Assembly (NCBI GenBank): GCA_027493055.1
Contig: JAPUDO010000101.1
Span: forward strand, 1 to 51,196
DNA length: 51,196 nucleotides
Source: Niabella sp.
Lineage (GTDB): Bacteria > Bacteroidota > Bacteroidia > Chitinophagales > Chitinophagaceae
Reading direction: 5' to 3'
In this document: positions 50,774 to 51,196 of the stretch, piece by piece
Position numbering within the stretch: position 1 is the first letter of the stretch
Layout: each line of letters begins with the position of its first letter
Notes under the pieces: generated by a model
Told to the model about the DNA's origin: nothing
The model's input: the letters and a program-made list of their open reading frames with translations, nothing else
Database searches by the model: none
Translations under genes and position numbers: made by a program

Positions 50774-50781
50774 CAAAAATA
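50774..50781 (-). promoter_or_regulatory. -7 box of the DUF3078 gene
   Basis: TATTTTTG on the minus strand matches TAnnTTTG and lies 18 nt before the ATG at 50755. The -33 region is weak. Confidence 0.4.
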
Positions 50782-50981
50782 GGTATCTAATCATGAATAG
50801 ATTATAGGAAATAAAATTTATATTTGAAACGGTGGTTTTGGAATACTGACTTGCTGCAGGCAAAATTTTTAGTATAACTGCTTAAACAGGTACTAATACT
50901 TTAGGAACAGATTTATTGCTTTTGATGCAGGAGAGGAGCAGATCTTGCCTGATGAAACAGTTATCTGCAACGCAAATGTAA

Positions 50982-51016
50982 TGCAAACAAAAAACCTCCG
51001 CTGTAAGCGAAGGTTT
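50982..51016 (-). terminator. Intrinsic terminator of the tRNA-like RNA
   Basis: Arms 50992-51002 and 51006-51016 pair (AAACCT/AGGTTT and CGCT/AGCG, one mismatch) with a three-base loop. On the minus strand it is followed by TTTTGTTTG. It starts six bases after the 3' end of the tRNA-like fold, so it closes that short transcript. The rest of 50782-50981 holds nothing recognisable. Confidence 0.8.
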
Positions 51017-51022
51017 AAAGTG

Positions 51023-51184
51023 CTGTAGGGGGAGGGGTCGAACCTCCACGAGGCGGTTAGCCGCAACACAAAGTTCAGTGGTCAATCCTGGTCGGCCTGA
51101 CGGTCGGCTCTATGTTGTGTTTATCCCGTGATCCTCACCCTCGAGACAAGAGGGCATGTCTGCCAAAAATTTCATCACCCCACA
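51023..51184 (-). ncRNA. tRNA-like RNA, class II (Leu-like) with about 90-nt variable region
   Basis: The minus strand folds as a tRNA. The acceptor arm is TGTGGGG (51184-51178) with CCCTACA (51030-51024), one G-U, then discriminator G. After TG come D-stem ATG/CAT with loop holding GG, and an anticodon stem CCCTC/GAGGG (51154-51150, 51142-51138) with loop TTGTCTC, so the anticodon triplet would be GTC (51147-51145). T arm GGAGG/CCTCC encloses TTCGACC. U8, A14, G18-G19, T54-T55-C56 and A58 are all kept. The variable region (51137-51048) is about 90 nt instead of 10-23: a base stem GAGG/CCTC, an inner stem AACACAA/TTGTGTT and a small GCGG/CCGC hairpin. No CCA is encoded. It is not the tmRNA pattern. 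A terminator follows; the promoter is outside the window. Confidence 0.75.
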
Positions 51185-51196
51185 ATTTTTAAGAAC

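Noticed and set aside
50882-51085. Minus-strand frame of 67 codons
   Set aside because: It runs across the terminator and the T arm of the tRNA-like RNA, so it is a chance frame.
51023-51184. tmRNA as identity of the RNA
   Set aside because: There is no GGGGxTGAxxxTGGxTTCGAC start, no tag reading frame, and a full D arm and anticodon arm are present, which tmRNA lacks.
51023-51184. tRNA with an intron
   Set aside because: The extra sequence lies in the variable region and not in the anticodon loop, and is too short for a group I intron.
1-51196. CRISPR array, prophage or complete insertion sequence
   Set aside because: No regularly spaced repeats, phage structural genes or intact transposase were found.

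Overview
The window reads as a chromosomal segment of a Bacteroidota bacterium, most likely family Chitinophagaceae or a close relative. Evidence for this is SusC/SusD and a hybrid two-component regulator, gliding protein GldE next to ssb and mutY, DUF4920, DUF3078, DUF3109 and DUF6580 proteins, and repeated promoters of the Bacteroidota type (TTG, 19 nt, TAnnTTTG). The exact genus is inference.

Layout. 1-3.3 kb: 5' end of rpsP (cut by the window edge), a DUF6580 membrane gene broken by two in-frame stops, a secreted DUF4920 protein, and a lone atpA. 3.3-7.6 kb: a tight four-gene signalling operon (LytTR regulator, hybrid histidine kinase with receiver and HPt, a one-helix membrane protein, an OmpA-like lipoprotein). 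7.7-15.2 kb: housekeeping genes (pdxA, rsmA, a 2-hydroxyacid dehydrogenase, greA, a HIT protein, an AraJ-like exporter, a 5'(3')-deoxyribonucleotidase, a LacI-type regulator). 15.4-19.4 kb: a DPP IV-type peptidase, a polysaccharide deacetylase, a decayed C-terminal gene fragment and a repeat-rich intergenic stretch. 19.4-35.1 kb: a complete polysaccharide utilization locus (SusC, SusD, sulfatase, esterase, GH3, second sulfatase, GH16, HTCS regulator), probably for a sulfated beta-linked glycan. 35.1-39.8 kb: accessory genes (DUF202, a HigBA-type toxin-antitoxin pair whose toxin is frameshifted, a GyrI-like protein, and the DUF2157/DUF4401/GDYXXLXY membrane trio). 39.9-45 kb: minus-strand run mutY, ssb, gldE, DUF3109, lutB. 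45.1-51.2 kb: HU, a TPR protein, a 29-residue mS38-like basic protein, ribonuclease G, a glycosyltransferase, a DUF3078 protein, and a tRNA-like RNA at the right edge.

How genes work together. In the PUL, HTCS senses the glycan and should activate the susCD-led genes; both sulfatases have the Cys-type active site (CxPSR) and need a formylglycine-generating enzyme encoded elsewhere. The LytTR/kinase operon looks like a phosphorelay linked to the envelope through its two last genes. The mutY-ssb-gldE order is a familiar Bacteroidota arrangement.

The most unusual item is at 51023-51184 on the minus strand: a 162-nt RNA with a near-perfect class II (Leu-like) tRNA cloverleaf, but with a structured variable region of about 90 nt, a GUC anticodon triplet and its own terminator. 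Other notable points are a terminator-like hairpin in the greA leader, a DUF6580 gene whose two stops lie in a 30-nt interval between matching ATT codons, and a 15-bp perfect hairpin encoding the tail of a glycosyltransferase.
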